A stretch of 44,371 nt of DNA from DMER64 sp964542305 (GCA_964542305.1 CAZITX010000021.1:1-44371), one strand, 5' to 3'; numbered from the stretch's first letter, positions 14,837-24,943 are shown. Translations and numbers: made by a program. The notes: a model not told the origin generated them from the letters alone.

Positions 14837-16963
14837 TTAAAATTCAACATCTGATGCATGAAATCCTTTTGCCCAGCCGGTTTTTTCAATAACCTCCTTA
14901 GCGAGGCTCGGGGGCAGTTCTTCGTAATCGAAGAATTCCATACTGCTTGTGGCACGTCCGGAAGAAAGGGTACGAAGGGTGGTAATGTAGCCGAATTGCT
15001 CGGCAAGGGGAACTTTTGCTTTAATTATCCGGGCATTGCCTTTTGAGTCCATGTTTGTCACCTGACCGCGGCGTTTGTTCAGATCACCTATAATGTCACC
15101 CATGTAATCTTCAGGGGTAACCACTTCCAAAGCCATGATAGGTTCCAGCAAAACCGGTCCCGCTTTGGGAGCCGCTTTACGGAATGCCATCCGTGCGCAA
15201 ATCTCGAAAGAAAGGCTGTCGGAATCAACTGCATGGTAAGACCCGTCGGTAAGGGTTACTTTCATTCCCGTTATGGGGTATCCGGCCAAAACGCCGTTTT
15301 CCATGGCTGCCTTAAATCCTTTTTCAACCGAAGGAATGTATTCCCTGGGGATATTGCCGCCTTTAACCTGGTCAATAAACTGCAATCCGGTTACACCGGG
15401 ATCTGCAGGCCCCAGGGTAAAGACAATATCGGCAAATTTTCCGCGTCCCCCGGTCTGTTTTTTGAAGACTTCACGGTGCGAGACGGTTCCCTGTATGGTT
15501 TCCCGGTAATTGACCTGGGGAGCACCCTGGTTGATCTCCACGCCAAACTCGCGTTTCAGGCGATCAACTATGATCTCCAGGTGCAATTCGCCCATGCCGC
15601 TGATAACGGTCTGGCCCGTTTCCACATCGGTACGGACGGTAAAGGTGGGATCCTCCTCGGCAAGTTTGGAGAGGGCCACACCCAGCTTGTCCAGATCTTT
15701 CTGGGTTTTAGGTTCCACTGCCAACCCAATCACAGGATCCGGGAAGGTAATGGCTTCCAGCACTATGGGATGTTTGTCCACGCATATGGTGTCTCCCGTA
15801 CGCAGGTCTTTGAACCCAATTCCGCTGCCAATGTCACCGGCTTCTAAATACTCTATAGGATTCTGCTTGTTGGAGTGCATCTGGTACAGGCGGTTTATGC
15901 GTTCCCGCTTGCCTGTGCGGACATTTAAAACGGTCTTCCCGGTTTCAATTTTACCCGAATAGGCCCTTATGTATGCCAGGCGGCCAACAAAAGGATCTGT
16001 AGCTATTTTGAACACCAGCCCGCAGAAAGGTTCTTCGGCAGACGGGGCTCTTTTTTCATTTTTCTGTGTGTAGGGATTTACGCCAACTACGGGTTCAATA
16101 TCCATAGGGGATGGCAGGTATTGGCATATAGCATCCAGAAGGAACTGTATCCCTTTGTTTTTCAAAGAAGTTCCACAGGTAACCGGAACGATCTTCAACG
16201 CCAGAGCGGCTTTTCTCAAAGCACCGGTCACCTCTTCCGAAGTAATGGAACCCGGATCTTCAAAATATTTTTCCATCAAAGCATCGTCAAATTCCGCTGC
16301 AGCTTCAATCAGTTTGCCACGCCATTCTTCCACTTCCTCTTGCATTGACTGTGGGATCTCTTCTACAGTGAAATTGATCAGATCCTTGCTGTTGCTATCG
16401 TATATGTATGCCTTACGGGATAACAGGTCCACGATCCCGCTAAACGATTCCTCGGATCCTATGGGCAGACTGATGGGAATGGCATTAGCACCCAGTCTTT
16501 CATGTATCTCCTCCACTACGGCAAAGAAATCGGCACCCACCCGGTCCATTTTGTTGACAAAGGCCAACCTTGGAATCTTGTACTTATCGGCCTGACGCCA
16601 GACAGTCTCGGATTGGGGCTGTACACGGCCCACAGCGCAAAACGTTGCTACGGCACTATCCAGTACGCGCAGGGAACGCTCCACTTCTACGGTAAAATCC
16701 ACGTGACCCGGGGTGTCTATGATATTGATCTGGTACCGGTTCCGGTTACAATTCCAGAACGCGGTGGTAGCAGCCGAGGTAATGGTAATACCCCTCTCCT
16801 GCTCCTGGACCATCCAATCCATAGTAGCCGCCCCCTCGTGAACTTCCCCTATTTTATGGGTTTTACCCGTATAATAGAGAATGCGTTCGGTGGTAGTGGT
16901 CTTACCGGCATCAATATGGGCCATGATGCCAATATTCCTTGTATATGTTAAATCTCTTGACAT
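14837..16963 (-). CDS. fusA: translation elongation factor G
   Basis: A 708-residue ribosomal translocase GTPase of normal length. G1 is AHIDAGKTTTTE (from residue 15), G2 region RGITITSAATT, G3 DTPGHVDF, G4 NKMDR; domain IV carries YIPSVEKGFKAAMENG and the C-terminus ends in the usual domain V (LSSGRATSSMEFFDYEELP). It lies between rpsG and rpsJ, the classical order. Confidence 0.98.
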   Translation of the reverse strand: MSRDLTYTRNIGIMAHIDAGKTTTTERILYYTGKTHKIGEVHEGAATMDWMVQEQERGITITSAATTAFWNCNRNRYQINIIDTPGHVDFTVEVERSLRVLDSAVATFCAVGRVQPQSETVWRQADKYKIPRLAFVNKMDRVGADFFAVVEEIHERLGANAIPISLPIGSEESFSGIVDLLSRKAYIYDSNSKDLINFTVEEIPQSMQEEVEEWRGKLIEAAAEFDDALMEKYFEDPGSITSEEVTGALRKAALALKIVPVTCGTSLKNKGIQFLLDAICQYLPSPMDIEPVVGVNPYTQKNEKRAPSAEEPFCGLVFKIATDPFVGRLAYIRAYSGKIETGKTVLNVRTGKRERINRLYQMHSNKQNPIEYLEAGDIGSGIGFKDLRTGDTICVDKHPIVLEAITFPDPVIGLAVEPKTQKDLDKLGVALSKLAEEDPTFTVRTDVETGQTVISGMGELHLEIIVDRLKREFGVEINQGAPQVNYRETIQGTVSHREVFKKQTGGRGKFADIVFTLGPADPGVTGLQFIDQVKGGNIPREYIPSVEKGFKAAMENGVLAGYPITGMKVTLTDGSYHAVDSDSLSFEICARMAFRKAAPKAGPVLLEPIMALEVVTPEDYMGDIIGDLNKRRGQVTNMDSKGNARIIKAKVPLAEQFGYITTLRTLSSGRATSSMEFFDYEELPPSLAKEVIEKTGWAKGFHASDVEF

Positions 16964-16991
16964 TCTTCAGGTGCTGACAAAAATTCCCGTA

Positions 16992-17468
16992 TTAGAAACG
17001 GAAATGTGCAAATGCTTTATTGGCTTCCGCCATTTTGTGCATGTCTTCTTTACGCTTGAACGCGGCACCTTCGCTGTTGTAGGCAGCTATGATCTCGGCG
17101 GCCAGTTTTTCGGCCATCGAATGTGCGGAACGTTTCCTGGCATAATTGATCATGTTCTTCATGCTTATCGAAATCTTCCGCTCAGGACGCACCTCTGTAG
17201 GCACCTGGAAGTTGGCTCCTCCCACACGGCGGCTCTTCACCTCAACCTGGGGAGTAATGTTTTCCAACGCTTTTTTCCAAATGTCTAAAGGAGCCTTCTC
17301 AGAATCTTTCATTTTCTCACCTACGATCTCCAGGGCATCGTAAAAAATGCCGTAGGCAATACTCTTCTTTCCCTGAAGCATCAAATTGTTCACAAAACGG
17401 GTTACAAGCACGTCGTTGAACTTGGGATCAGGAAGTAGAATCCTCTTTTTAGGCTGTGATTTTCTCAT
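16992..17468 (-). CDS. rpsG: 30S ribosomal protein S7
   Basis: A 158-residue primary 16S rRNA-binding protein of the small-subunit head. Landmarks: MRKSQPKKR, NNLMLQGKKSIAYGIFYDAL, RRVGGANFQVPTEVRPER and ARKRSAHSMAEKLAAEI. It follows rpsL by 18 bases and precedes fusA by 28 bases. Confidence 0.97.
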   Translation of the reverse strand: MRKSQPKKRILLPDPKFNDVLVTRFVNNLMLQGKKSIAYGIFYDALEIVGEKMKDSEKAPLDIWKKALENITPQVEVKSRRVGGANFQVPTEVRPERKISISMKNMINYARKRSAHSMAEKLAAEIIAAYNSEGAAFKRKEDMHKMAEANKAFAHFRF

Positions 17469-17486
17469 TTGTTTTAATCAATTAAA

Positions 17487-17867
17487 TTATTTTTTCACTT
17501 TGGGCCTTTTGGCTCCATAAAGTGAACGGGATTGTGTTCTGCCTTCCACACCCGAGGTTTCCAAAGCACCTCTAAGAACGTGGTAACGGACACCGGGCAG
17601 GTCTTTTACACGACCTCCGCGTACCAATACGATGGAGTGCTCCTGAAGGTTGTGACCTTCACCCGGAATATAGGCATTCACCTCTTTCTGGTTGGTCAGA
17701 CGAACACGGGCAACTTTACGCATAGCGGAGTTCGGTTTCTTGGGAGTTGTGGTATACACACGTACACAAACACCGCGTCTTTGAGGACAGGAGTCCAAAG
17801 CACGTGATTTGCTTTTTTCTACCACACGTTCCCTTCCTTTACGAACTAGTTGTTGAATTGTTGGCAT
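17487..17867 (-). CDS. rpsL: 30S ribosomal protein S12
   Basis: A 126-residue decoding-centre protein. TTTPKKPNSAMRKVARVRLTN and GEGHNLQEHSIVLVRGGRVK are intact. The lysine in PKKPNSA and the KDLPGVRYH loop are wild type, so no known streptomycin-resistance change is present. First gene of the cluster, with a strong promoter about 55 bases upstream. Confidence 0.98.
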   Translation of the reverse strand: MPTIQQLVRKGRERVVEKSKSRALDSCPQRRGVCVRVYTTTPKKPNSAMRKVARVRLTNQKEVNAYIPGEGHNLQEHSIVLVRGGRVKDLPGVRYHVLRGALETSGVEGRTQSRSLYGAKRPKVKK

Positions 17868-17920
17868 AATGTATTGTTAATCTTTGCTTTATGTATTTTT
17901 ACTCTACGTAAAACGGGTTG

Positions 17921-17951
17921 CAAAGATAGGATTAATTTTCTTATTTACAAA
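17921..17951 (-). promoter_or_regulatory. promoter of the rpsL-rpsG-fusA-rpsJ operon
   Basis: On the minus strand TTTG (17948-17951), exactly 19 bases, then TATCTTTG (17921-17928): a perfect Bacteroidota promoter. It leaves a leader of about 50 bases before rpsL. It shows that the cluster starts here and is not read from an rpoBC-type operon upstream. Confidence 0.85.
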
Positions 17952-17974
17952 CAAGTTGCTGACAATTTCCCTCA

Positions 17975-19549
17975 TTACCAAACGAAAAGCGTCGGTATGA
18001 GCAGCAGCGCACCTGCCAGGATCAGACCCAGTATGAAACGCCAGGCCCACCGGACCCACCGGGTATAGGGAACGTGGGCAATCCCCAACACCGCCAGCAG
18101 TACCCCGGAAATGGGGGTGATCATATTGGTAAATCCGTCCCCAAACTGGAACGCCAGCACCGTTGCCTGGCGGGACACCCCCACCAGATCACTGAAAGGT
18201 GCCATAATGGGCATGGTCATGGCTGCTTTTGCCGAGGCGGAGGGAATGAGCGTGTTAATGACCGTCTGGATCATGTACATCACCTCCAGGGAGCCCGGAC
18301 GACCCATGGATTTCATGCTCCCTGCCATGGCAAAGAGGATCCGGTCCATGATCCTGCCTTGTTCCAGTATCTCGACAATCCCCGCTGCCAGGCCCACAAT
18401 AAGGGCCGCGCCGAGTATGTCTTTCGCCCCTTCGATCAATTTTCCCGCAATGGTGTTGGCCGGATAGCCGGCCGCCACGCCACTTAAAATGCCCAGAGCC
18501 AGAAACAGACCCGCAATTTCACTTATATACCATCCATAGCCCAGAACACCCACCACCAGGAAAACTACCGTAAATCCCACAAAAAGCAATATCAGGCGTG
18601 TTTTGGCAGCGTCTCTTTTCCGGGATACCAGTATCCGGATACCCCACAAGGCGAAAGCCAGCGTCAGGAAAGGGATCAGTCCGGGGACAGACAACTCCCG
18701 TGCTCCCATCGTAATGGATGTCACCGGGTAAAAAACGGAAAAACCTACCAGGGCCGCCAAAACCAGCACAAAAGACGACCAGGTGCCCCGGCCCGGCCTG
18801 TTCTCCACCGCTCTGTCTTCAGCGGCAGCGGCAGACTCGGCAAGGATCGCCTCCCTACGCCTGTTGTCAGCTTCCCACATAGGTGATGATTCGGGACGTT
18901 TGCGCACTTTTTTGGCGTACCGGAGCACAAAAAAGATGGTTCCGGAGGTAAGCAAGGCCCAGCATACCAGGCGGTACCCCATTCCGGAAAAGATGGGCAA
19001 TCCCGACAGATCCTGCGCTATGCCCACGGTGAATGGATTCAGGAAGGCACCGGCAAATCCCACATGTGCGGCAACATATACCATGCATACCCCGGTAATG
19101 GAATCGTACCCCATAGACAAAGCCAGGGGCACGATCAGGGCCGTGAATGCTATGGTTTCCTCGCTCATCCCAAAGACCGCACCAAAAAGGCTGAAAAGCA
19201 GCATTACCAGCACGATCACCAGGTTGTTCACCCCAATGCGGCGCATCAGGGAGAAACGCTCCAGTTTCTGCGAAAAAGAAAGAAACGAACGGATCCCGTT
19301 GTCTATTGCACGGGTGGCATTCACCACCCAAAAAGCAGCTCCCACGCAAAGAATAAACACGATGATACCTGCCTGCTTGACAAAACCGTCATAAAAAGCG
19401 GTAAAAACCTGCCATGTCTGGGGTTTGGCATCCACCGGGTGAAACGTTCCTTCAATGTATTTTCCCCCGGGGAGCAACCAGGTAAAAAGGGCTGCCAGCA
19501 GTATCAGTATAAAAATTATAACTGTGGGAACGGGAAAACGCTTATTCAT
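17975..19549 (-). CDS. YfcC-family carrier (C4-dicarboxylate / amino acid carrier type)
   Basis: A 524-residue inner-membrane protein with about 12 segments, of the YfcC/DcuC superfamily (PF03606). Recognisable parts are TWLLPGGKYIEG near the N-terminus, FGMSEETIAFTALIVPLA, GFAGAFLNPFTVGIAQ and, near the C-terminus, LIPSASAKAAMTMPIMAPFSDLVG and FGDGFTNMITPISGVL. Family members carry dicarboxylates, arginine/ornithine or related compounds; the substrate is unclear, though arginine or ornithine would fit the ornithine/citrulline genes at 27356-29462. The ATG at 19549 is preferred over a GTG two codons upstream. It follows the metallopeptidase gene by six bases. Confidence 0.8.
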   Translation of the reverse strand: MNKRFPVPTVIIFILILLAALFTWLLPGGKYIEGTFHPVDAKPQTWQVFTAFYDGFVKQAGIIVFILCVGAAFWVVNATRAIDNGIRSFLSFSQKLERFSLMRRIGVNNLVIVLVMLLFSLFGAVFGMSEETIAFTALIVPLALSMGYDSITGVCMVYVAAHVGFAGAFLNPFTVGIAQDLSGLPIFSGMGYRLVCWALLTSGTIFFVLRYAKKVRKRPESSPMWEADNRRREAILAESAAAAEDRAVENRPGRGTWSSFVLVLAALVGFSVFYPVTSITMGARELSVPGLIPFLTLAFALWGIRILVSRKRDAAKTRLILLFVGFTVVFLVVGVLGYGWYISEIAGLFLALGILSGVAAGYPANTIAGKLIEGAKDILGAALIVGLAAGIVEILEQGRIMDRILFAMAGSMKSMGRPGSLEVMYMIQTVINTLIPSASAKAAMTMPIMAPFSDLVGVSRQATVLAFQFGDGFTNMITPISGVLLAVLGIAHVPYTRWVRWAWRFILGLILAGALLLIPTLFVW

Positions 19550-19555
19550 GTTCAC

Positions 19556-22504
19556 TTAGTTTCCTAACAGTTTGAGCGACAACATAAATTGGTTGGTTGA
19601 CTTTTCTCCCGGGCGGAACATTTTGGCATATCCGAACGACCAGGTGGTTTTCAGGTAGGAAAACAATACCAGTTGTATATCAATTTGCCCGCCGCAGTTG
19701 AAAGTATGCGCAACCTGATCCCTGCGGTCGAAATCCGTCATCAGGTGTGTCCCGAACAGGGAAGGCTGGATATAAGTGGGATACAACCAGGTGAAACCCA
19801 CGCCTCTGAGCCTGACAGGAAACAGGTTCAGTTCTCCCATGGTTTTGACGTAATTGTATGCCGGCAGGGCATCGATTTCGGCTCCGGGGAATGACAGCGT
19901 GTTGCGGTATTGTTCAGACGGTTGCCAGTCCACGTAATTGTTGCCGAACCCGCCAAAATAAAAATGCGACAACGCCGAGGTGCGGTCTCCCAGGGATTGT
20001 CCCACGCTGTTGCGTATCCAGAAACTGGTGTTCCTTATGAACGGAATCAGAAAACCGACGCTCTGATCGGACATGAATGAAGGATAAAATTTCCCTTTTG
20101 CCAGGTAAGTGGTACTGCTGATATCCCAGGAAAATCCGAATTCATCGTCTTCGCCGCCCAGGGTTCTGCGCAATTTGGAAAGCCCAAAAGACAGGCTGGC
20201 TGCCTGCATGTTCCTGATAGGCGCCTCAATTTCCTGGTATCCCGGCAAAACCTCCATCATGCCGTAAGTAAAAACAGCTGCGTCTACGTAATATTGCAAT
20301 GGCTTTTTTAATGTAAACAGGCGCTTATAGCCTACCCCTACTGAATACCCGGCCCGGCTTCGTTTTGTAGGTCCGAAAATGTCATAAAAATGCGTAGGGT
20401 TGTAATTGGCTTTCAACCGCCAGTTCCAGAAATTCCATTCCAGCATGGCGTGAAATTTTTGTTCCACTCCGTAAGCACTCCAGGGAGAAACCGCCAGGAA
20501 CAAATTGACATTGCTTATCCCCACCGGATCCCTCCAGTTGAGCCGATAACCCAGAGCTACCGTGTTTTTGAACCCGGCAATATCCGGATACGCCCCGGCG
20601 ATCTTCATCTCTTTGATGGGCTTGTATGGCTTTTCAATGATAGAATCATTTACGCCTTCCAATGCCGAGGCGGGAGGCAAAGACCATTCTTCCACCTGAG
20701 GGTGCGCCCGGTGAACCATATTGCCCAGGAACTCAATGGCGTTGGCATCTTCCAACACTTTCACGGGAATGATTCCGGGAACCATTCCGTCCCTTTCGTA
20801 TTTCAACACAAGCAATGAGTCCTCATGTATCTGCAACGGCATAAAAAACCCCGTCTCTGTATTGGACAGCAATTCCATCTGCTCGTCTTCCAGGTTGATC
20901 CTCCATATATTGGAAACTCCTGTATAATAAGAGGTTCCTATGAGAGAACTGTCATTGGAAGAAAACCGGAACTGGGTTAGCGTATTGTCCTGGAATTCAG
21001 CTATAGTCCGGTACCCCGATTTTCCGGCATCCAAATCTTCCAGATTAAAAAGGATCAGCGATTGTTCTCCCCTGATCCCCGATAAGGAAGCCGACAGCAA
21101 ACTGCCGGAATTGGAAATATCCAGATCGAAAAGCACTTTTCCGAAAGGAGCCGAAAAGACCGGAAGCGCTTTGTCATAAGGTGGCGGCATTTTTACCAGG
21201 ATGGAATATCCGTTATCATTCTGTACGCCCCATATACTATTGTCTTTGGGATTAAAAACCAGATCACCCGTACGGGTTAACTTGTTAATCACCCTTTTTC
21301 TACCCGTTTTGACGTCAATTTCAACCAGGTTCCTGTAGTTGTTGTTGTGTTCAGATATATAAATCTTTTCTCCCAGGGGGTTATACGTTAAATGCGTGGA
21401 ATAATACAAATTGGGAGAATCCAGGGTGGCCAGTTTCCTGCGCTTTCCGGTAGCCACATCAATTTCGGCAATTTGTGAAATGATACCGGGATAATTGATG
21501 GCTGCGTATATTTTACCGGTAACGGGATTGTATTCCGTTTTGGAAACATTTCCCAACGGGTGAGACGTTACGGGATGAAATGCCGTCAGCGGGTACTGGC
21601 TTATATTTTCAATAGTTGTGTTTTGGAAATCATACTCCCATTGAATCCATTCTTCCCATACCTTTGCTACAGGACGGCCGTACACTTTTCTAAACTGGCC
21701 GGCATAAAAAGCTTTGGAAGTATCCGAACGCACATAAAAATCTTTTAACTTGTCTATTCCGTACTTATAGGCCAGGTAAGTAACAAAACGTGCCCCGTAA
21801 AGGTACGAATTGGCTCCCACCTGGAAATCCACGGTCGTACCTTCGGTCTCCAAACCTATGAGGGAATACAAAGGTTCCCCGGCATCCACAATACTCCTGA
21901 AATACATTTCATCATAAAAGCCCATGGCCCGGCCAAATCCTCCGGACATCCATGTTTCCATGAAACAGGCAATTCCTTCGTGGTACCAGCGGGGGGAATA
22001 CCAGCGGGGAGTCGTGAAATAGCTCCACAGGGCGGAAACAGGATTTTGATCGTCTCTCAAGACCTTTCCCATCAACAGTTTCCGGAATTTTGCATCCGTT
22101 TTGTTGGGCATGTCGGTCATCACCACGTGAGTCAGCTCATGATTGAACAGCCACTGGAACCGTTCGTTGGAAGGGATGATGCTGAAAGCAAAACTGTACG
22201 GTTCTATCCCCAATATCACCTGGTTATAGGGCATGGCTATGGCTCCGCCGTGACCGGAATCTTCAAAATCAGTCAAAAACACGTAGGTGGTGGTATCCCG
22301 ATACGGCCAGAATTTGCTGTGAAAATTCATGGCATTCAGGTAAGTCTGATATACGTGCGGCACCAGGTAAGAATACCTGTTCCCGAAATAGACCAGGTGC
22401 AAATCGTCTTTTTTAACACTATTGATCAGCTGCGCATGCAAAATCCCGGGCAAGCCCGGGATAATGACTCCCAAGAGTAATATAATGGTTTTGAACTTGT
22501 TCAC
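19556..22504 (-). CDS. envelope metallopeptidase / propeller / beta-barrel protein
   Basis: A 982-residue exported protein with a signal peptide (residues 1-24). Residues about 30-290 are a gluzincin-like peptidase domain: HELTH at 122-126, then WYHEGIACFMET at 173-184 giving the third ligand and the Glu of a peptidase_MA-type site. Residues about 320-620 are TolB-like propeller repeats (GKIYAAINYPG, GEKIYISEHNNN, DNSIWGVQND). The last ~330 residues look like an outer-membrane beta-barrel with alternating aromatic strands. It starts with GTG overlapping the stop of the previous gene (GTGA). It may cut or assemble surface proteins. The overall architecture is recognised; the substrate is not. 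Confidence 0.7.
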   Translation of the reverse strand: MNKFKTIILLLGVIIPGLPGILHAQLINSVKKDDLHLVYFGNRYSYLVPHVYQTYLNAMNFHSKFWPYRDTTTYVFLTDFEDSGHGGAIAMPYNQVILGIEPYSFAFSIIPSNERFQWLFNHELTHVVMTDMPNKTDAKFRKLLMGKVLRDDQNPVSALWSYFTTPRWYSPRWYHEGIACFMETWMSGGFGRAMGFYDEMYFRSIVDAGEPLYSLIGLETEGTTVDFQVGANSYLYGARFVTYLAYKYGIDKLKDFYVRSDTSKAFYAGQFRKVYGRPVAKVWEEWIQWEYDFQNTTIENISQYPLTAFHPVTSHPLGNVSKTEYNPVTGKIYAAINYPGIISQIAEIDVATGKRRKLATLDSPNLYYSTHLTYNPLGEKIYISEHNNNYRNLVEIDVKTGRKRVINKLTRTGDLVFNPKDNSIWGVQNDNGYSILVKMPPPYDKALPVFSAPFGKVLFDLDISNSGSLLSASLSGIRGEQSLILFNLEDLDAGKSGYRTIAEFQDNTLTQFRFSSNDSSLIGTSYYTGVSNIWRINLEDEQMELLSNTETGFFMPLQIHEDSLLVLKYERDGMVPGIIPVKVLEDANAIEFLGNMVHRAHPQVEEWSLPPASALEGVNDSIIEKPYKPIKEMKIAGAYPDIAGFKNTVALGYRLNWRDPVGISNVNLFLAVSPWSAYGVEQKFHAMLEWNFWNWRLKANYNPTHFYDIFGPTKRSRAGYSVGVGYKRLFTLKKPLQYYVDAAVFTYGMMEVLPGYQEIEAPIRNMQAASLSFGLSKLRRTLGGEDDEFGFSWDISSTTYLAKGKFYPSFMSDQSVGFLIPFIRNTSFWIRNSVGQSLGDRTSALSHFYFGGFGNNYVDWQPSEQYRNTLSFPGAEIDALPAYNYVKTMGELNLFPVRLRGVGFTWLYPTYIQPSLFGTHLMTDFDRRDQVAHTFNCGGQIDIQLVLFSYLKTTWSFGYAKMFRPGEKSTNQFMLSLKLLGN

Positions 22505-23685
22505 GGCCTATTCGGATCAATCGGAATAAAAAGTCCTCCCAGGCTGGATCTGTTAGCAATGAAAGCACCCAGTTGGTTCAGATTCCATATGCCCAGTTTC
22601 TGGGCATTCAAAAATCCGGCTGATCCTAAATTTGCTTTATCAAATGATCCAATACCTCCCAACTCACTTCTGTCATTATAAACCCATCCCAGTTCCCCGG
22701 CGGCATCCATGATAATCATAATACTGCCCATAGACAAATCCTGCATATTTTCCAGGGTACCGGAACTTTTATTGATATAGCCAAGTTCACTCATATTGGA
22801 ACAATAGAATTGCAAAGCCGTTTCATTCAACAGGAATTGATTTCCTACCAAGGCGGCGTCTTTAACGATAGGCAGATTGCCTCCTAACGCCTGATCCCCA
22901 AGTAATACTAACAGGTTCAAAGAGTTTTTATCATTATAGATATCACTCAGACGGCTCAAGTCTTCCACAACAATTTCCTTAAGATCCAAGCCGAAGGACC
23001 CTTGTATTTCATCGGTAAAAAGTTTTTTCTTATTGAAATATCGTATCACCATTTTATCATTCAGGGCCATGGCATTAGCCAGCTGGTCCATGGTCAGTAT
23101 TGTATGAACTTCGGCCAGCGTTCCTTCAGGATCAGCGCCTTTCCCATCCAAGTAAGATCCCATATTATCTATCAGGTCCAGAACCGTTTCTTTCCGAAAA
23201 CTCATCTGCGAGATCACGTTGTTAGCCTGAACAATGGTATTGCGTAACAGTACCGGATGAATTTCCCCGGGATCATTGATCATGGCTATGGCCAGCAACA
23301 GGTTGGTACGTGAATTCTCCAGAAATGTTCCGTAACCTGCCACATCCGATAAAACGACTCCGGCGTATTCCTTATAGGGTTCCAGCGGCTGTATCTGATC
23401 CAGTGCAAATTGAATTTTGTCTCCCTGAGATACCGCACTAACATAATAATAATTAAACCACGCAGAAAGGGCTTTAAGCATAACGGTATCGGCCACCAGA
23501 TCGTTTTTCAAATCTATGTCTTCTTCGGTCACCTTAACGTTTTTGTAATTCTGCACCCTGCCAATGGTCCCGGCAAGTTGTACGTTTTCGGTTTTTGGGA
23601 AATCAATTAAGGTTCCGGCCAAAAATCCGGCAGCCAATGAAATGATAATCAATAGGATAAATAATAAACTGTTTTTCTTTTTCAT
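22501..23685 (-). CDS. membrane-anchored LG-repeat protein, paralog 2
   Basis: A 394-residue protein with one N-terminal membrane helix (about residues 7-25) and a long exported part. I do not recognise the family. It is a close paralog of the gene just upstream: both have LIDFPKTENVQL-like and GTIGRVQNYKNVK starts, NYYYVSAVSQG, NNVISQMS and LTMDQLANAMALNDKMVI. The C-terminal quarter shows short Leu-Gly-ending repeats (AGELGWVYN, RSELGGIGS, KANLGSAGF, AQKLGIWN, NQLGAF, SSLGGL). It lies 28 bases after its paralog and overlaps the metallopeptidase gene, so all are probably co-expressed. Confidence 0.65.
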   Translation of the reverse strand: MKKKNSLLFILLIIISLAAGFLAGTLIDFPKTENVQLAGTIGRVQNYKNVKVTEEDIDLKNDLVADTVMLKALSAWFNYYYVSAVSQGDKIQFALDQIQPLEPYKEYAGVVLSDVAGYGTFLENSRTNLLLAIAMINDPGEIHPVLLRNTIVQANNVISQMSFRKETVLDLIDNMGSYLDGKGADPEGTLAEVHTILTMDQLANAMALNDKMVIRYFNKKKLFTDEIQGSFGLDLKEIVVEDLSRLSDIYNDKNSLNLLVLLGDQALGGNLPIVKDAALVGNQFLLNETALQFYCSNMSELGYINKSSGTLENMQDLSMGSIMIIMDAAGELGWVYNDRSELGGIGSFDKANLGSAGFLNAQKLGIWNLNQLGAFIANRSSLGGLFIPIDPNRP

Positions 23686-23713
23686 AATACTCTAAATATA
23701 CTATCATAATGAA

Positions 23714-24943
23714 TTAAAACACTTTCGGCGGCCAGTTTGGGTTTAATCCGGTGACCATTCCCAGCTCAGAGGCATTGAAGAAAATATCATTCAATTGGGT
23801 CATGTTGTAAAAGCCCAATTGGTTCACATTATTGACAGCCCCCAACTTCTGGGCATCCAGAACACTGCCCAACTTCTGGGCATCCAGAACACTGCCCAAC
23901 TTCTGGGCATCCCAGACAGTTCCCAGATTGTCCTGATCAGTAATAACATAGCCGCCAAGATCGTTTGTGTTCAACATGACACCCAGCTCGCCGGCGGCAT
24001 CCATAATAATCATAATGCCACCCATAGACAGTTCCTGCATATTTGCCAGGGTATTTGCATTTTTTACATAATATCCCAATTCGGACATACTGTCCAGAAT
24101 ACTTCCCAGGGCAGCATCTCCCAGAATAAACTGACGACCTATCAGGGAGGCATCCTGTATTATGGGGAAATTTTCAATACCGGTTTTATCCGTAAAGCCT
24201 GTACCCAGACTGTTCACGTCGCTTGTAATTATGCCCTTAAGATCCGTTGAAAAAGACCCCTGTATCTCTTCCGTGAACAGTTTTTTCTTTTCAAAATACT
24301 TTATTACCATTTTGTCGTTCAGCGCCATGGCATTGGCCAACTGATCCATGGTTAACACCAGGTGAATGTCGGCCAGTGCCTGTGAAGAACCATCCTTGTT
24401 TTGTTCCAGAAATGCTTCTACGTTCTCCAGGAAATTCAGAACCGCCTGTTTCCTGTAGCTCATCTGGGAAATAACGTTGTTGGCCTGTGTAATGGCATTG
24501 CGCATCATGACCGGGTTCGCGTCTTCCGGTTCATTGCAGACCATTGCAGCCAAAAGCAGGTCTTTGCGTGCGTTTCTCAGGAATGTTCCGTAATTTTCAA
24601 ATTCCGTCAGCACCAGCCCGCTGAATTCACGGAATTCTTTTAAGGGATTAACATTGTCAAGCGTATAACGGATCTTTTCACCCTGGGATACTGCACTTAC
24701 ATAATAATAATTGAAATAATTGGATATAGCCTTTAGTATTAATGTGTCAGATGTCAGTTGATTCTTAAGTTCAATGTCTTCTTCCGTGATTTTCACGTTT
24801 TTGTAATTCTGAACCCTGCCAATAGTTCCTGAAAGTTGCGTGTTTTCAGTTTTCGGGAAATCCACCAGGACCCCCATCAAAAAACCTGCGGCCAGTGAAA
24901 TAACCACCACCAAAGCTGTTAATATTCCTTTCTTTGTTTTCAT
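23714..24943 (-). CDS. membrane-anchored LG-repeat protein, paralog 1
   Basis: A 409-residue protein of unknown family with an N-terminal membrane anchor (residues 7-27), a mainly helical middle (about 55-235) and a C-terminal array of nine-residue units from about residue 315 to 398. Examples are LNTNDLGGY, WDAQKLGSV, LDAQKLGSV, LDAQKLGAV, FNASELGMV: hydrophobic first position and Leu-Gly at six and seven. The spacing suggests a solenoid or stacked-strand fold on the outside of the inner membrane. It follows an ECF sigma factor and anti-sigma candidate. Only one downstream paralog is seen in this window. Confidence 0.65.
   Translation of the reverse strand: MKTKKGILTALVVVISLAAGFLMGVLVDFPKTENTQLSGTIGRVQNYKNVKITEEDIELKNQLTSDTLILKAISNYFNYYYVSAVSQGEKIRYTLDNVNPLKEFREFSGLVLTEFENYGTFLRNARKDLLLAAMVCNEPEDANPVMMRNAITQANNVISQMSYRKQAVLNFLENVEAFLEQNKDGSSQALADIHLVLTMDQLANAMALNDKMVIKYFEKKKLFTEEIQGSFSTDLKGIITSDVNSLGTGFTDKTGIENFPIIQDASLIGRQFILGDAALGSILDSMSELGYYVKNANTLANMQELSMGGIMIIMDAAGELGVMLNTNDLGGYVITDQDNLGTVWDAQKLGSVLDAQKLGSVLDAQKLGAVNNVNQLGFYNMTQLNDIFFNASELGMVTGLNPNWPPKVF
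23841..23921. repeat. 27-bp in-frame tandem repeat in the LG-repeat gene
   Basis: Units at 23841-23867 and 23868-23894 are identical; a third at 23895-23921 has changed in its last bases. Each encodes one nine-residue unit ending in AQKLG. Identical neighbours point to recent slippage or recombination, so copy number may vary among strains. Confidence 0.9.

Noticed and set aside
17487..17867. Streptomycin-resistance change in S12
   Set aside because: The PKKPNSA and KDLPGVRYH segments are wild type.
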